A stretch of 64,000 nucleotides of DNA. Origin: Granulosicoccus sp045110475. Its GTDB lineage: Bacteria; Pseudomonadota; Gammaproteobacteria; Granulosicoccales; Granulosicoccaceae. Shown one piece after another: positions 1 to 9,244 of the stretch (positions within the stretch are counted from its first letter, which is position 1; each line of letters opens with the position of its first letter). The stretch is from contig JBGCGC010000073.1 in NCBI GenBank assembly GCA_045110475.1, forward strand, positions 1-64,000. The letters run 5' to 3'. Below the pieces are notes generated by a model that did no database searches, had not been told where the DNA came from, and saw only the letters and a list, made by a program, of their open reading frames with translations. The position numbers and the translations under genes were made by a program.

Positions 1-62
1 CCTTGTCAAGAACAGCAACGCGGCGGAGGGTGTTTTGGTGGTCTCCCGAAGGGCGGCTCGTC

Positions 63-141
63 CAGGGGTCATCCGCGTTGTTGCTCGCTCTCAAGGTATA
101 CCCGATACCTTTTCCAGCTCGCGCCTAGCGGCTGACCCCTG
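63..141. repeat. Nested inverted repeats in the left-edge intergenic region
   Basis: The first 220 bases hold no convincing gene. Inside them a 9-base arm (CAGGGGTCA, 63-71) pairs perfectly with TGACCCCTG (133-141). Between these arms a 7-base stem, AAGGTAT (93-99) and ATACCTT (105-111), closes on a 5-base loop. A looser pairing of the first 20 bases with bases around 72-95 is also visible. No T-tract follows, so this is not a textbook terminator. It could be part of a structured RNA, a mobile-element end or decayed sequence; the window edge prevents a decision. Confidence 0.45.
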
Positions 142-162
142 TACAAACCGCTGTTTGAAGCG

Positions 163-185
163 TTTGAAGGTCACACTACACTAGT
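163..185 (+). repeat. 23-bp dispersed repeat, copy 1
   Basis: The 23 bases starting TTTGAAGGTCACAC and ending in ACTAGT are identical to bases 55001-55023. This copy lies just beyond the 3' end of the minus-strand EVE-domain gene. The other copy overlaps the stop codon of a small secreted protein and faces the 3' end of an aldolase gene. Both copies therefore sit at gene ends, in the same orientation on the plus strand. Function is unknown. Confidence 0.7.
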
Positions 186-220
186 GGGCCACGAGATTTT
201 TTGAAACGATAGTTCTGGCG

Positions 221-676
221 CTATAGCGACTCGATAAATACCCAGTGTTCTTCACTGACCGGTTGTATGGACAGCCGACTGCCTTTTTGAAGTAGCGGCA
301 TATCCTCCACCTCGGGCATCGCGCGCAATCGCTGCAAACTGATGACCTCTGGATATTTCTTGATAAATTTGACGTCTACCATCACCCATCGAGGGTTCTC
401 CGGCGTACTTTTGACATCGTGATATCGGGATTCGGGATCCCACGCAGTGTGATCCGGATAGGCTTGCTTGACGATTTCCACAACTCCAACAATTCCCGGC
501 ACCTTGCAACTGGAGTGATAAAAGAATCCCAAATCCCCTTTTTTCATCTGATCTCGCATCAGATTACGCGCCTGATAATTACGTATCCCATCCCAATGAT
601 CGCGCCCACCCTTCATCGCCTTGAGATCATCGATGCTGAACGCGTCGGGTTCAGATTTGAATAACCAGTAGTTCAT
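221..676 (-). CDS. EVE domain-containing protein (THYN1-like)
   Basis: The protein of about 151 residues begins MNYWLFKSEPDAFS, the typical N-terminus of bacterial EVE-domain proteins related to eukaryotic thymocyte nuclear protein 1. Later motifs WDGIRNYQARNLMR and GDLGFFYHSS are also family hallmarks. EVE domains are PUA-like folds thought to bind modified nucleotides in DNA or RNA. I place the start at the ATG at 674-676, because an upstream in-frame extension to 727 adds 17 residues unlike the family. The gene diverges from deaD and is probably monocistronic. Its exact ligand cannot be told from sequence. Confidence 0.9.
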   Translation of the reverse strand: MNYWLFKSEPDAFSIDDLKAMKGGRDHWDGIRNYQARNLMRDQMKKGDLGFFYHSSCKVPGIVGVVEIVKQAYPDHTAWDPESRYHDVKSTPENPRWVMVDVKFIKKYPEVISLQRLRAMPEVEDMPLLQKGSRLSIQPVSEEHWVFIESL

Positions 677-819
677 TGCTCTGCATCGCCCGTCAAATTG
701 CACCAAAACCGCAGTCCTGCCACGCACCAGACGGGCAGTACCTCACGATAACAAGGTTAACAAGTCCTGTGCAGCAACTAGTACAAGCACGGAAGGTACG
801 AACACGGTAAGCTCCCGCC

Positions 820-2976
820 ATGACGCAAACAGACACATTTACCCGATTCTCCGAGCTCGCATTGCCAGAATCGGTACAACAAGCAGTGGAATCGGTGGGC
901 TACGAAACCCCGACACCCATCCAGCAACGCACCATACCTCCGCTGATCAGCGGCCACGATGTTCTTGGCCATGCGCCTACGGGCACTGGCAAGACGGCAG
1001 CGTTCGCACTGCCCATTCTCGCAAGACTCGATTTGAATGCCAAAGGTGTGCAGGCGCTGGTGCTGGCACCCACGCGTGAGCTGGCCATCCAGGTAGCTGA
1101 AGCCTTTACAAAATACGCCGCCCGGATGAAAAATCTGCGTGTGCTACCTATCTACGGTGGCCAGGAATACACCGGCCAGATCCGCCAGCTCAACCGCGGC
1201 GTCAATATTGTGGTGGGCACCCCCGGGCGCATCATGGACCATATGCGCCGTGGAACACTCAAACTGGACAACCTGCAAACGCTGGTACTGGACGAGGCCG
1301 ACGAAATGCTACGCATGGGGTTCATCGACGATGTTGAATGGATTCTGGATCAGACACCAGACACGCGGCAAATGGCCCTGTTCTCTGCAACGATGCCTGC
1401 GGTGATCAAACGCATCGCCAACAAGCATCTGAAATCACCGATAGAGATCACTATCGAAGGGCGACTCACCACGGCGGCCACTATCCGGCAACGATTCTGG
1501 ATGGTTAGCGGCCTGCACAAGCTTGATGCACTTACACGCATTCTCGAGGCAGAAACCTTCGATGCCATGCTGGTGTTCGTGCGCACACGAAACGCCACCG
1601 TAGAATTGGCCGAAAAACTCACCGCACGGGGTTTCGCAGCCTCTGCCATGAATGGTGATATGCCACAAAAGCAACGTGAGCAGATGGTTGACAAACTCAG
1701 ACGTGGCAAGCTGGATATTCTTGTGGCAACCGATGTCGTTGCTCGTGGCCTGGATGTGGAACGCATCAGCCATGTCATCAATTACGACATCCCCTATGAC
1801 ACCGAAGCCTATGTGCATCGCATTGGTCGAACCGGCCGAGCCGGAAGAAGTGGAGAGGCCATTCTATTTGTCACTCAACGCGAAAGACATTTGCTCGGAT
1901 CCATAGAAAGGGCAACACGCCAGAAAATCGAAACCCTGCAATTGCCCACCGTCGAGATGGTCAATAACAAGCGTATCGCTGATTTCAAGCAACGCATCGC
2001 TGACACACTTGCCGGTGGGGAGCTCGCCTATCTGCAACGATTGGTTGAAGAATTTTCCAGAGAACAGGACGTGCCACCTGAGAGAGTCGGGGCGGCATTG
2101 GCCAAACTCTGCATGGGCGACCAGCCTTTGCTATTGGCGGCAAAACCCGAACGCCCACGTAAGGACAAACACGAGCCCAGAGAGCGTACGCGTCGCAATG
2201 AGACGCGTACCGATCGTGGCGACAGAGCTTCAAAGCCGCATCGCACCAACACCGAAGGCCCGCACGCGTTTGAAGCTGACAACAGGCAGCCCAAGGCAAC
2301 GCTTGAACCCACCGCCTTGACACGACAGGGCACCACTGAAAACAAGATGGACCGGCCCCGAAAAACTGTTGAGCCAGACCCTGCTTCAAAGGCCAGAAGT
2401 ACGAAAACGGAACAGGGTCAGACAGCTACTCCCAACATTGACAAATCAGTTGCACCTGGTTCACGCGCCGAACGCCGCCGTGCTGCGGAAATTGCTGACA
2501 TTGAACTTGAGCGCTTTCGGGTAGAGGTCGGAAGCTCACATGGCGTACAACCGGAAAATCTGGTAGGTGCGATTGCCAATGAAGCTGGCCTTGACAGTGA
2601 ATTCATCGGCCGTATCAAGATCGAGGAAAAACATTCCTTTGTGGAACTACCTGCGGGCATGCCAAAGTTTTTACTCAAGGATCTCAAGCGCGTCTGGGTT
2701 TGCAACCATCAGCTAAACATCACACGCATCGGCTCCGGCAGTAACGATATGCAATCCGATGGCAGGCGGCCCACGGACGGTGAAAAAGCTCCCAAAAAAC
2801 GCAAGCCACGAACACCTGCTGCTGATAAGAAATCAGCCAGGAACAGAAAACCCAATGCAACCTCTAGCTCAAATGACCTTGCCAGTGGCGACACTGTGGC
2901 AACTCTGGAAAAACGCGAAAAGAAAAAGAAAGAGCGCCACAGAACGAAAAAGAACAAAGGCAAGCGCACACCCTGA
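820..2976 (+). CDS. deaD: DEAD-box ATP-dependent RNA helicase DeaD/CsdA
   Basis: This 718-residue protein carries all helicase motifs in order: Q motif near residue 35, Walker A APTGTGKT at 52-59, PTRELA at 84-89, TPGR at 134-137, DEAD at 158-161, SAT at 189-191, ARGLD at 308-312 and HRIGRTGR at 333-340. A DbpA-type RNA-binding domain follows at about 565-637. It is flanked by low-complexity, strongly charged linkers at about 440-555 and 640-718; the last 30 residues are almost entirely Lys and Arg. In enterobacteria DeaD helps ribosome assembly and mRNA turnover in the cold. The linker between core and DbpA domain looks longer than usual. Confidence 0.95.
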   Translation: MTQTDTFTRFSELALPESVQQAVESVGYETPTPIQQRTIPPLISGHDVLGHAPTGTGKTAAFALPILARLDLNAKGVQALVLAPTRELAIQVAEAFTKYAARMKNLRVLPIYGGQEYTGQIRQLNRGVNIVVGTPGRIMDHMRRGTLKLDNLQTLVLDEADEMLRMGFIDDVEWILDQTPDTRQMALFSATMPAVIKRIANKHLKSPIEITIEGRLTTAATIRQRFWMVSGLHKLDALTRILEAETFDAMLVFVRTRNATVELAEKLTARGFAASAMNGDMPQKQREQMVDKLRRGKLDILVATDVVARGLDVERISHVINYDIPYDTEAYVHRIGRTGRAGRSGEAILFVTQRERHLLGSIERATRQKIETLQLPTVEMVNNKRIADFKQRIADTLAGGELAYLQRLVEEFSREQDVPPERVGAALAKLCMGDQPLLLAAKPERPRKDKHEPRERTRRNETRTDRGDRASKPHRTNTEGPHAFEADNRQPKATLEPTALTRQGTTENKMDRPRKTVEPDPASKARSTKTEQGQTATPNIDKSVAPGSRAERRRAAEIADIELERFRVEVGSSHGVQPENLVGAIANEAGLDSEFIGRIKIEEKHSFVELPAGMPKFLLKDLKRVWVCNHQLNITRIGSGSNDMQSDGRRPTDGEKAPKKRKPRTPAADKKSARNRKPNATSSSNDLASGDTVATLEKREKKKKERHRTKKNKGKRTP

Positions 2977-3042
2977 GCGGCCTGGTTCATAAGTCGGCTT
3001 TGAAACCCAGTTCTTAACCCTAGTGCGCACCGGGGGCTTTAC

Positions 3043-3807
3043 TTGTTATCTGAACAATATCTAGTAGAGATCATTCTCAAGAAAGACGAAATCAGCGATT
3101 CGTCTGTGTATCCATTCAATCTCGATGCGATTAGCAATCTCGATAGACTCAAACTACACCCCAAAGTCACGTTCTTTGTTGGCGAGAACGGCTCTGGCAA
3201 ATCAACCCTCCTTGAAGCCATAGCCATTGCAAACGGTTTTAATCCGGAAGGTGGAACAAAGAACTTCGGGTTCAGCACCCGGGAATCGCATTCGATTCTG
3301 GAAAAGTACATTCGTTGCTCCAGAGGTATAAAGAAGCCAAAAGATGGGTATTTTCTTCGGGCTGAAAGCTTCTTTAATGTAGCCAGTGAAATAGAGGCGC
3401 TTGATAATGAGTTCAGTTTTGGCCCGCCAATTATCGAATCCTACGGTGGCAAGTCACTGCATGAGCAGTCACATGGAGAATCCTTTTTTGCTCTGCTAAC
3501 AAATAGATTTTCCCGAGAATCTCTTTTTATTCTGGACGAGCCTGAAGCTGCATTGTCACCATCACGCCAGATGTCAATGATCTGCAGAATGCATGAGCTT
3601 GCCAGCTTAAATTGTCAGTTCCTGATCGCAACACACTCACCAATACTCATGGCATACCCTGACGCCGATATTCTTGTATTAGGTGAAAACGGAATAGTCA
3701 AAACAGAGTACAAGGAAACAGAACACTACACGGTTATGAAGAGCTTTATTAGTAACCCGGAAGGTATGCTGAAACAACTGCTGGAACCGACCAACGATGC
3801 GGTGTAA
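3043..3807 (+). CDS. Stand-alone AAA/ABC-type ATPase (COG3910-like)
   Basis: The 254-residue protein appears to start at TTG (3043). Walker A GENGSGKST is at 47-55, a signature-like SHGE at 143-146, Walker B LFILDEPE at 161-168 and an H-loop THSP at 197-200. This is a compact SMC/ABC-type ATPase without membrane or nuclease domain, matching predicted ATPases of the COG3910 / AAA_21 type. The gene is visibly more AT-rich than deaD and polA, which hints at transfer. It has no obvious partner gene on either side. Its role is unknown; related ATPases occur both as orphans and in defence or toxin pairs, and no second component is visible here. Confidence 0.8.
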   Translation: MLSEQYLVEIILKKDEISDSSVYPFNLDAISNLDRLKLHPKVTFFVGENGSGKSTLLEAIAIANGFNPEGGTKNFGFSTRESHSILEKYIRCSRGIKKPKDGYFLRAESFFNVASEIEALDNEFSFGPPIIESYGGKSLHEQSHGESFFALLTNRFSRESLFILDEPEAALSPSRQMSMICRMHELASLNCQFLIATHSPILMAYPDADILVLGENGIVKTEYKETEHYTVMKSFISNPEGMLKQLLEPTNDAV

Positions 3808-3920
3808 AAAAGCCAGCGGGAAATGCGTAAACCCGACAATGATCTGTCATTTTATCCTGTCATGTTCAACTTGACTGGGCTTGTACCACCTGCCGCCTAT
3901 AGAGCACAAGAGCTAGCAAA

Positions 3921-3942
3921 CCCTCGGCAAGCCCTCGGCAAG
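3921..3942 (+). repeat. Two tandem copies of an 11-bp unit
   Basis: CCCTCGGCAAG occurs twice head to tail (3921-3931 and 3932-3942) in the gap between the AAA ATPase and the VOC gene. It is a short direct duplication with no visible function, useful mainly as a strain-variable site. Confidence 0.6.
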
Positions 3943-4003
3943 CTGTTTCGAAAAACGCGCTTTGAATAGATTTTGCAAGACTGATCATTTAACATTCAAA
4001 ACA

Positions 4004-4396
4004 ATGACACAACGAATAGCCTTGACAACGATAGTCGTAACCAGCTACGACAAAGCCATTGATTTTTTCGTTAACAAATTGGGATTTGATCTGATTGAAG
4101 ATACGCTGCTCCAACCTGACAATAAGCGCTGGGTGGTTATCTCACCCGCCTACTATGCAGCCTCTGCGCTGCTGCTGGCAGAAGCAAGCAATGATCAGCA
4201 ACGCGCGGCGGTAGGCAATCAAACCGGGGGACGTGTAGGATTTTTCCTGCATACGGATGATTTCTGGCGAGACTACAATACCTATAAAGACAATGGTGTG
4301 AAGTTTTTGGAAGAACCACGTGACGAAAGTTATGGCACTGTCGTTGTGTTTGAAGACGTTTGTGGGAATAAATGGGACTTGCTTCAGCCGAAGTAA
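4004..4396 (+). CDS. VOC family (glyoxalase/bleomycin-resistance fold) protein
   Basis: The 130-residue protein starts MTQRIALTTIVVTSYDKAID and ends with GNKWDLLQP, the usual beginning and end of single-domain vicinal-oxygen-chelate proteins. A TTG further upstream (3962) would add 14 atypical residues, so I use the ATG at 4004. The family contains dioxygenases, isomerases and resistance proteins that bind a metal through paired beta-alpha-beta-beta-beta units. The substrate cannot be inferred. It converges with the diaminopropionate lyase gene, so shared function is not implied. Confidence 0.85.
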   Translation: MTQRIALTTIVVTSYDKAIDFFVNKLGFDLIEDTLLQPDNKRWVVISPAYYAASALLLAEASNDQQRAAVGNQTGGRVGFFLHTDDFWRDYNTYKDNGVKFLEEPRDESYGTVVVFEDVCGNKWDLLQPK

Positions 4397-4456
4397 TAGT
4401 GATTATTTTTTGGTGCCAATTCAGCAATGAGGACTTGTTCTATGACGTTAGTCTTC

Positions 4457-5536
4457 TCAGGACACGGCCTGCTCACTCATGATGATCAGCGGGTGTTGCC
4501 CTGCAGATCGGTCAAGCGACCGGTCACGCTGCCAGGCTGCAAACCCTGCAGCCCCTGACGGCGAAGTGCTCAGACCCAGATAATCCAGAGACCTGACAGC
4601 TACTTCAGCTTCACTGTCACTAATTGTCATATACTCAACATCACAAACAGATAACGCATCAAAAGCCAGTAACGATGCAGCCTTGCAATCCAGACGACCC
4701 ATATTGGACACAGGCCCAGTGGCTTCCACCATCTTGCCTGCGCTGGCACTGATGGCCAGACAATCCGCTGCCACCGGCTCGACGATGACAATACGAGGCT
4801 GTGCAGGCCAGTACTTTCGAATCATCAGGGTAACAGCGGCGGCCATACCACCAACGCCTGCCTGTAGATAAATGTCACTGGGCCAACGGTTTTTAGCCGT
4901 AAACTGATCATGCAACTCTCTGGCGATGGCCGTGTAGCCTTCCATCACCAATGAGGGTGGATAGGTATAGCCCTGCCACGATCCGTCTGCCAGCAACACA
5001 CCACCGACCTCGTTGGCGTCCTGTTCGGCTAGCTCCAGAGATTGCTCGTACGTATCACCTGAACGACAAACAACCGCACCGACACCTTCAAGCCGTTTAC
5101 CAAAATCCTCTGGCACCGTGGCTGATAGATGGATGCGTGCCTGAGCACCGAATAGTTGTGCACCTGTTGCTACGGCAAGACCGTGGTTGCCAGCGCTGGC
5201 ACAAACAAAGGTAAGTCTTGCGGCAACAGTTCTGGCGCTGTCATCAAGCAGTTCATGCGTCTGAGGACGTGCACCTGTTGTTTTTTCAAGCGCATCGCTC
5301 AACAATTGTGCCACCGCATAGATTCCGCCCAAGGCCTTGAACGATCCCAGCCCCAGCCTCTGTGATTCGTCCTTGACCCAAACGCCAATACCATCATCAC
5401 TCATGCATAGCAGGGGCGTCGGACGGTAACGTGGGCATCTATTAAGAACTTGCCAAGCCCGCTTGTCATCAGGGTTGAAAGCGATTGTGCGCAGCGATGT
5501 GGCAAACTCTGTATTGATGGGTATTGTCGAATCCAT
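4457..5536 (-). CDS. dpaL: Diaminopropionate ammonia-lyase
   Basis: The 359-residue protein belongs to the PLP-dependent tryptophan-synthase-beta fold. The N-terminal RPTPLL motif and GSFKALGG at about 64-71, with K67 as the expected PLP Schiff-base lysine, match diaminopropionate ammonia-lyase. CASAGNHGLAVATGAQ forms the phosphate/substrate loop, and QAGVGGMAAAV is the glycine-rich region. The enzyme converts 2,3-diaminopropionate to pyruvate and ammonia. The protein is somewhat shorter than the E. coli enzyme of about 400 residues. An EamA exporter gene lies directly upstream on the same strand with an 80-base gap, so an amino-acid-related link is possible but unproven. Threonine or serine dehydratase activity is the main alternative. 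Confidence 0.85.
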   Translation of the reverse strand: MDSTIPINTEFATSLRTIAFNPDDKRAWQVLNRCPRYRPTPLLCMSDDGIGVWVKDESQRLGLGSFKALGGIYAVAQLLSDALEKTTGARPQTHELLDDSARTVAARLTFVCASAGNHGLAVATGAQLFGAQARIHLSATVPEDFGKRLEGVGAVVCRSGDTYEQSLELAEQDANEVGGVLLADGSWQGYTYPPSLVMEGYTAIARELHDQFTAKNRWPSDIYLQAGVGGMAAAVTLMIRKYWPAQPRIVIVEPVAADCLAISASAGKMVEATGPVSNMGRLDCKAASLLAFDALSVCDVEYMTISDSEAEVAVRSLDYLGLSTSPSGAAGFAAWQRDRSLDRSAGQHPLIIMSEQAVS

Positions 5537-5616
5537 GTCACCGATGCCCGCCGTATTAGCTTAGAAATATCCAGATGTTCAGTGTACTGCAACAGGCCAT
5601 TGATAAAAAATGCCGG

Positions 5617-6531
5617 TTATCGCCGTGAAGCTGCAGGCGGTTCTGGCGGCTTACCGTGCTTTCTTTTAACAGGCTTCACCAATGCCAGTGCTGCGAACAT
5701 GAGCGCTACCGCAATCCACAAGGTAATGCCATATCGTTCTCCAAGAAACATCACTGATAACACCACACCCGTCAATGTTACGATATATGCGACCTGACTG
5801 GTAAACACAGCGCCTGCCCTTCCCAACAACCACAGGTAACCCGTGTACGCGATCATATGCCCCACGGCTGCACTCACTATGGCCCATCGGGTTGCGTCCC
5901 ATGCCACCAATACCGGAACCTCCCAACCATTGGCATAGACGAAAGGCACAAGCAAAATCAAACCACACGCAGAAGCGCCAAATAGTGTGGTGACAGCAGT
6001 GAGCTCTGCTGGCGCTCTCACGGCAACAAAATTACCTTCTATCGCATAGCAAACCGGGGCGATTAGCGCCACCAGAATCCAGGGTGCTTTACCCGGATCT
6101 GGCAAACTGGCATCCGGTACGGCGATGAGCAAAAGAGACACAACGCCGAGAACTATGCCTGAGAATCGCAGCCATGAAAAAGACTCGATACGCGCAGACA
6201 ACGCGATGAGAAGAGACATGATAGGAACCGTGGCAATAACAATGGCTATGATGCCACCCGGCAGATATCTGGTTGCCAGAAGACTGAACGTATTGGGAAT
6301 GAGCGTACCAATCATGGCAATAAGCAGCAGATAACCAAGGTTTTGCCGCCCTATTCTGAGCGGAATAGCGCGCCATAAAAGATAGCCGCCGATGATGAGC
6401 ACGCTAATTGCCAATTGCCAGATCATCATGCCCAGAGGGTGATAACCTGCTGCCACCGCGAACTTTAACAAGGGTATCGATGCCCCCCAACAGACACCGA
6501 AAAATGCCAGAGCTGCCAGATTCAGTGGCAC
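5617..6531 (-). CDS. EamA family (DMT superfamily) transporter
   Basis: This 304-residue integral membrane protein has about ten hydrophobic segments arranged as two EamA halves of five. It starts MPLNLAALAFFGVCWGASIPLLKF and ends in a basic cytoplasmic tail KPVKRKHGKPP. Members export amino acids, nucleotides or other metabolites from the cytoplasm. It is the upstream gene of a possible two-gene unit with diaminopropionate ammonia-lyase. The substrate cannot be read from sequence. Confidence 0.85.
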   Translation of the reverse strand: MPLNLAALAFFGVCWGASIPLLKFAVAAGYHPLGMMIWQLAISVLIIGGYLLWRAIPLRIGRQNLGYLLLIAMIGTLIPNTFSLLATRYLPGGIIAIVIATVPIMSLLIALSARIESFSWLRFSGIVLGVVSLLLIAVPDASLPDPGKAPWILVALIAPVCYAIEGNFVAVRAPAELTAVTTLFGASACGLILLVPFVYANGWEVPVLVAWDATRWAIVSAAVGHMIAYTGYLWLLGRAGAVFTSQVAYIVTLTGVVLSVMFLGERYGITLWIAVALMFAALALVKPVKRKHGKPPEPPAASRR

Positions 6532-6627
6532 AGGATGTCTGACCGATGCTTCATATTAGTTGATTCAAACCCGAACATAAGACGACGCCTGTTTACAACG
6601 TTTAAAAGCCCATCTACTCTTTAAACC

Positions 6628-7455
6628 ATGACAGAAAAATCGGCAAAACACTATCAGTTAAACGTACCCAGATCACCGATGCGTGTGGCCCCCGATCACG
6701 CTGCAGAATGCAGTAACGAGTGCCTTTACGGAGAAAGATTTGTAATAGCCTCCCCGGGTAGTACACCCAAATACCCGTGGGCACATCGTGATCTGTTGTC
6801 CGAACCCGATAATCAAGGCTCTCAATGGATGTTTGTCATTGCCCAGCGTGACAGTTATACAGGGTATGTCGAGAAAAACCATCTTCAGGCTGTGAATAGC
6901 CGAGGCACGTTGCCAACTCATTGGGTCCATGCCAGAAGTACCCTGATTTTCAGTCAGCCCTCCATCAAGAGCCAGGTTCTCAACCGACTACCGTTTTTAT
7001 CCAGAGTGACGTCACAGGCAGAGGTGCAACCGCCATTTCGCGCACTGACCACAGGGGGGTATGTCTGGGATCAGCACCTGTTGAAAACCGATCAGTCAAT
7101 TGATGTCACCCCCTTGCAACTGGCACTGTCACATTTTCTTGGCGCGCCATACCTCTGGGGAGGATGTACCCCGGAGGGACTGGATTGCTCCGGACTTATA
7201 CAGGCGCTTGCGCTGGCAAAGGGCCTGTCAATTCCACGAGACAGTAAAGATCAGGAATACCAGCTTAAGCACAGCGTTGCCATTGGCTCAAAAAAAACTC
7301 AGGACATTATCTACTGGCCAGGCCATACAGGTATTCTTGTCGACCCGGAAACGCTACTGCACGCCACCGCTCACTCGTTAAGTTGTGTCATAGAACCACT
7401 CGACACCGTTATAGAGCGAGCGGGTCAGATTTCATCAGTCAAGCGACTTTTTTAA
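6628..7455 (+). CDS. NlpC/P60 family cell-wall peptidase with SH3-like N-terminal region
   Basis: The 275-residue protein has an N-terminal half (about 10-155) resembling the bacterial SH3 modules of YkfC-type gamma-D-glutamyl-diamino-acid peptidases. A C-terminal NlpC/P60 domain follows. The catalytic cysteine is in LDCSGL at C187, and likely triad histidines are in WPGHTG (H233) and LLHATAHS (H245). No signal peptide is visible, which agrees with a cytoplasmic muropeptide-recycling peptidase of the YkfC kind rather than a secreted hydrolase. The neighbourhood adds GH84, AmpG, amidase and MurI homologues. The recycling role is inferred from architecture and context. Confidence 0.85.
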   Translation: MTEKSAKHYQLNVPRSPMRVAPDHAAECSNECLYGERFVIASPGSTPKYPWAHRDLLSEPDNQGSQWMFVIAQRDSYTGYVEKNHLQAVNSRGTLPTHWVHARSTLIFSQPSIKSQVLNRLPFLSRVTSQAEVQPPFRALTTGGYVWDQHLLKTDQSIDVTPLQLALSHFLGAPYLWGGCTPEGLDCSGLIQALALAKGLSIPRDSKDQEYQLKHSVAIGSKKTQDIIYWPGHTGILVDPETLLHATAHSLSCVIEPLDTVIERAGQISSVKRLF

Positions 7456-7488
7456 TTCATTGTCATGCCTGCATACCAGCTCGTCAAT

Positions 7489-8202
7489 TTATCCAAGCGT
7501 GGTAAGCAACGCTGATAGTTCATTTCCGGCCACCTTACGCCACTGACCGATCTCCAGACCACTCAGAGTGATATGCATGATTCTGATTCGCTCCAGCTTC
7601 TGTACTGAATAACCATGGTAATTGCACATGCGCCGAATCTGTCTGTTCAGCCCCTGTACCAGTGTAATTCTGAATGTATAGTCCGACAGCTTTACCACTT
7701 TACACCCTTTGGTAACCACACCGAGCATAGGAACACCGCAACGTAGATGTGCCAAAAATGTTTCAGTGATTTTCCAGCTCACTGTGACGTCATATTCCTT
7801 CTCATGACGATTACCCGTACCGAGAATCTTGTTGACCAGATCGCACCGATTGGTTAGAAAAATCAAACCTTGCGAATTCTTGTCTAATCTGCCGACAGGA
7901 AATATTCTGGAGTGGTAGCCAACAAAATCTACAATATTCAGGCTTTTAACGTTCGCAGCTGTACATACCACCCCCACAGGCTTGTTTAACGCAATGAACG
8001 CAAGCTTGTCAGCGGGCAATGGTTCGATGGGCAAGCCGTCCAGAGTGACTTTGTCGCCAGGCATGACTTTATCGCCCAGCCTTGCCTGCGAGCCATTGAC
8101 AAACACGGCACCACGCTCAACATGCATGTCTGCTGCCTTGCGCGAGCAGAAACCGCTTTCACAAATAAATTTGTTGATACGGATTCGCTTATCAGCCGGC
8201 AT
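7489..8202 (-). CDS. rluF: 23S rRNA pseudouridine synthase, RluF-like
   Basis: An S4 RNA-binding domain (about residues 7-55, starting RINKFICESGFCSRKAAD) is followed by an RsuA/RluB/E/F-type catalytic domain. FPVGRLDKNSQGLIFLTN carries the catalytic aspartate D107. ITLVQGLNRQIRRMC and LERIRIM closely resemble E. coli RluF, which modifies U2604 of 23S rRNA. The protein lacks the long basic C-terminal tail of E. coli RluF. I choose the ATG at 8202, which follows the upstream lipoprotein stop by 13 bases, over a longer frame that would overlap that gene. The two genes may be co-transcribed by accident. Confidence 0.9.
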   Translation of the reverse strand: MPADKRIRINKFICESGFCSRKAADMHVERGAVFVNGSQARLGDKVMPGDKVTLDGLPIEPLPADKLAFIALNKPVGVVCTAANVKSLNIVDFVGYHSRIFPVGRLDKNSQGLIFLTNRCDLVNKILGTGNRHEKEYDVTVSWKITETFLAHLRCGVPMLGVVTKGCKVVKLSDYTFRITLVQGLNRQIRRMCNYHGYSVQKLERIRIMHITLSGLEIGQWRKVAGNELSALLTTLG

Positions 8203-8215
8203 GCCATTCAAAACG

Positions 8216-9052
8216 CTAGTCAATCGGTAGGTTATGAAAAGCTCCGTTGTAAGCACCTGTCAAGCTCATCCCATCCTCAAGCGTCACATCAAACGTTACA
8301 GACCAGTTGGGCGACTCACCCGTGACATTGATGTTACCGGATACGATATTTCCGACCTCACTTTCTTCCGAAATCGTCAGGTCTGAATTCCTGTCAAGAA
8401 AAAGATAGACCCAGGTAGCTGTATTCGCGTTTTCTGGTGACGATGAATCGCTCAGTGGGGTGACATTAAAGGTTCCCCCTGTAAACACCTCAGTATTAAT
8501 TTGAGTCAGGTTTACCGAAAATGCCGTGCTTGCATTATAGATACCCCAGTCAGTTCTGGTCGATGATTCAGTCTCATTCTCGGTTTCGACAGAAGCCGAT
8601 ACGGTCAACGAACGAGTTTCACCATCATGCAGTAAAAGCAAGACAGATACTCCACTGTCTAATTCTGTCGATTGTGCATAATCGGCAGTTGCCGCAGTCA
8701 ACATGATTTCGCGGTTTGAGTAAGTCAGTGATCCGGCACCTGTCTGTCCAACTCCGGGGCCGGGCAGGTTTCTATCAAGCTCTGAAACGCAATCAACGTC
8801 AGCGGATGTTTCCGGATTGGTCTGACTCTCGATTTGCATCGGCTCCATCGCCCCAGGCGAAGGAGGCGTTTCAGGTAGAGCCATAGAAAGACTTACAGAG
8901 GTTGAGCAGATGATTCCTCCCACAAAATACCTCGCTTCCGATTGGCTGGATCCATCGTTAGGAGGATCAACATCGGGGGAGGATTCGACGTTAGAGCAGC
9001 TGGACACGATGCAAGCGCTCGCAAATACGGCCACAAGAAGTCTGTTTTGCAT
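8216..9052 (-). CDS. Putative lipoprotein of unknown function
   Basis: The protein of about 278 residues starts MQNRLLVAVFASACIVSSCS, a type II signal peptide with the lipobox cysteine after VSS. The mature part is rich in Ser, Thr, Asp and Glu, low in Lys, and looks beta-rich, as in secreted or surface-attached proteins. A longer frame to 9121 would bury the signal peptide, so I use the internal ATG at 9052. I do not recognise a family. The segment FLDRNSDLTISEESEVG resembles a loose Asp-rich calcium-binding loop, but that is only suggestive. Confidence 0.7.
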   Translation of the reverse strand: MQNRLLVAVFASACIVSSCSNVESSPDVDPPNDGSSQSEARYFVGGIICSTSVSLSMALPETPPSPGAMEPMQIESQTNPETSADVDCVSELDRNLPGPGVGQTGAGSLTYSNREIMLTAATADYAQSTELDSGVSVLLLLHDGETRSLTVSASVETENETESSTRTDWGIYNASTAFSVNLTQINTEVFTGGTFNVTPLSDSSSPENANTATWVYLFLDRNSDLTISEESEVGNIVSGNINVTGESPNWSVTFDVTLEDGMSLTGAYNGAFHNLPID

Positions 9053-9244
9053 AAACGCCTGTCCGAAAATCCTTTTTGGTTCGATTATAGGCACCAAGTA
9101 TAGCCCACTGGACTCACACATAAAATAGTCAAGTTCAGTGTCACTACGCCAATTATTGCCAGCGCTTGATTTACAAAACGGCAGTACCAGCCAACGTCTT
9201 AATCGATCAACACCGCAAGAGCGACACCTGCCCTGCCTGAAACG

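Noticed and set aside
3043..4396. Possible toxin-antitoxin or defence pair of AAA ATPase and VOC gene
   Set aside because: They are separated by about 195 bases with a tandem repeat, and VOC proteins are not known partners of such ATPases.
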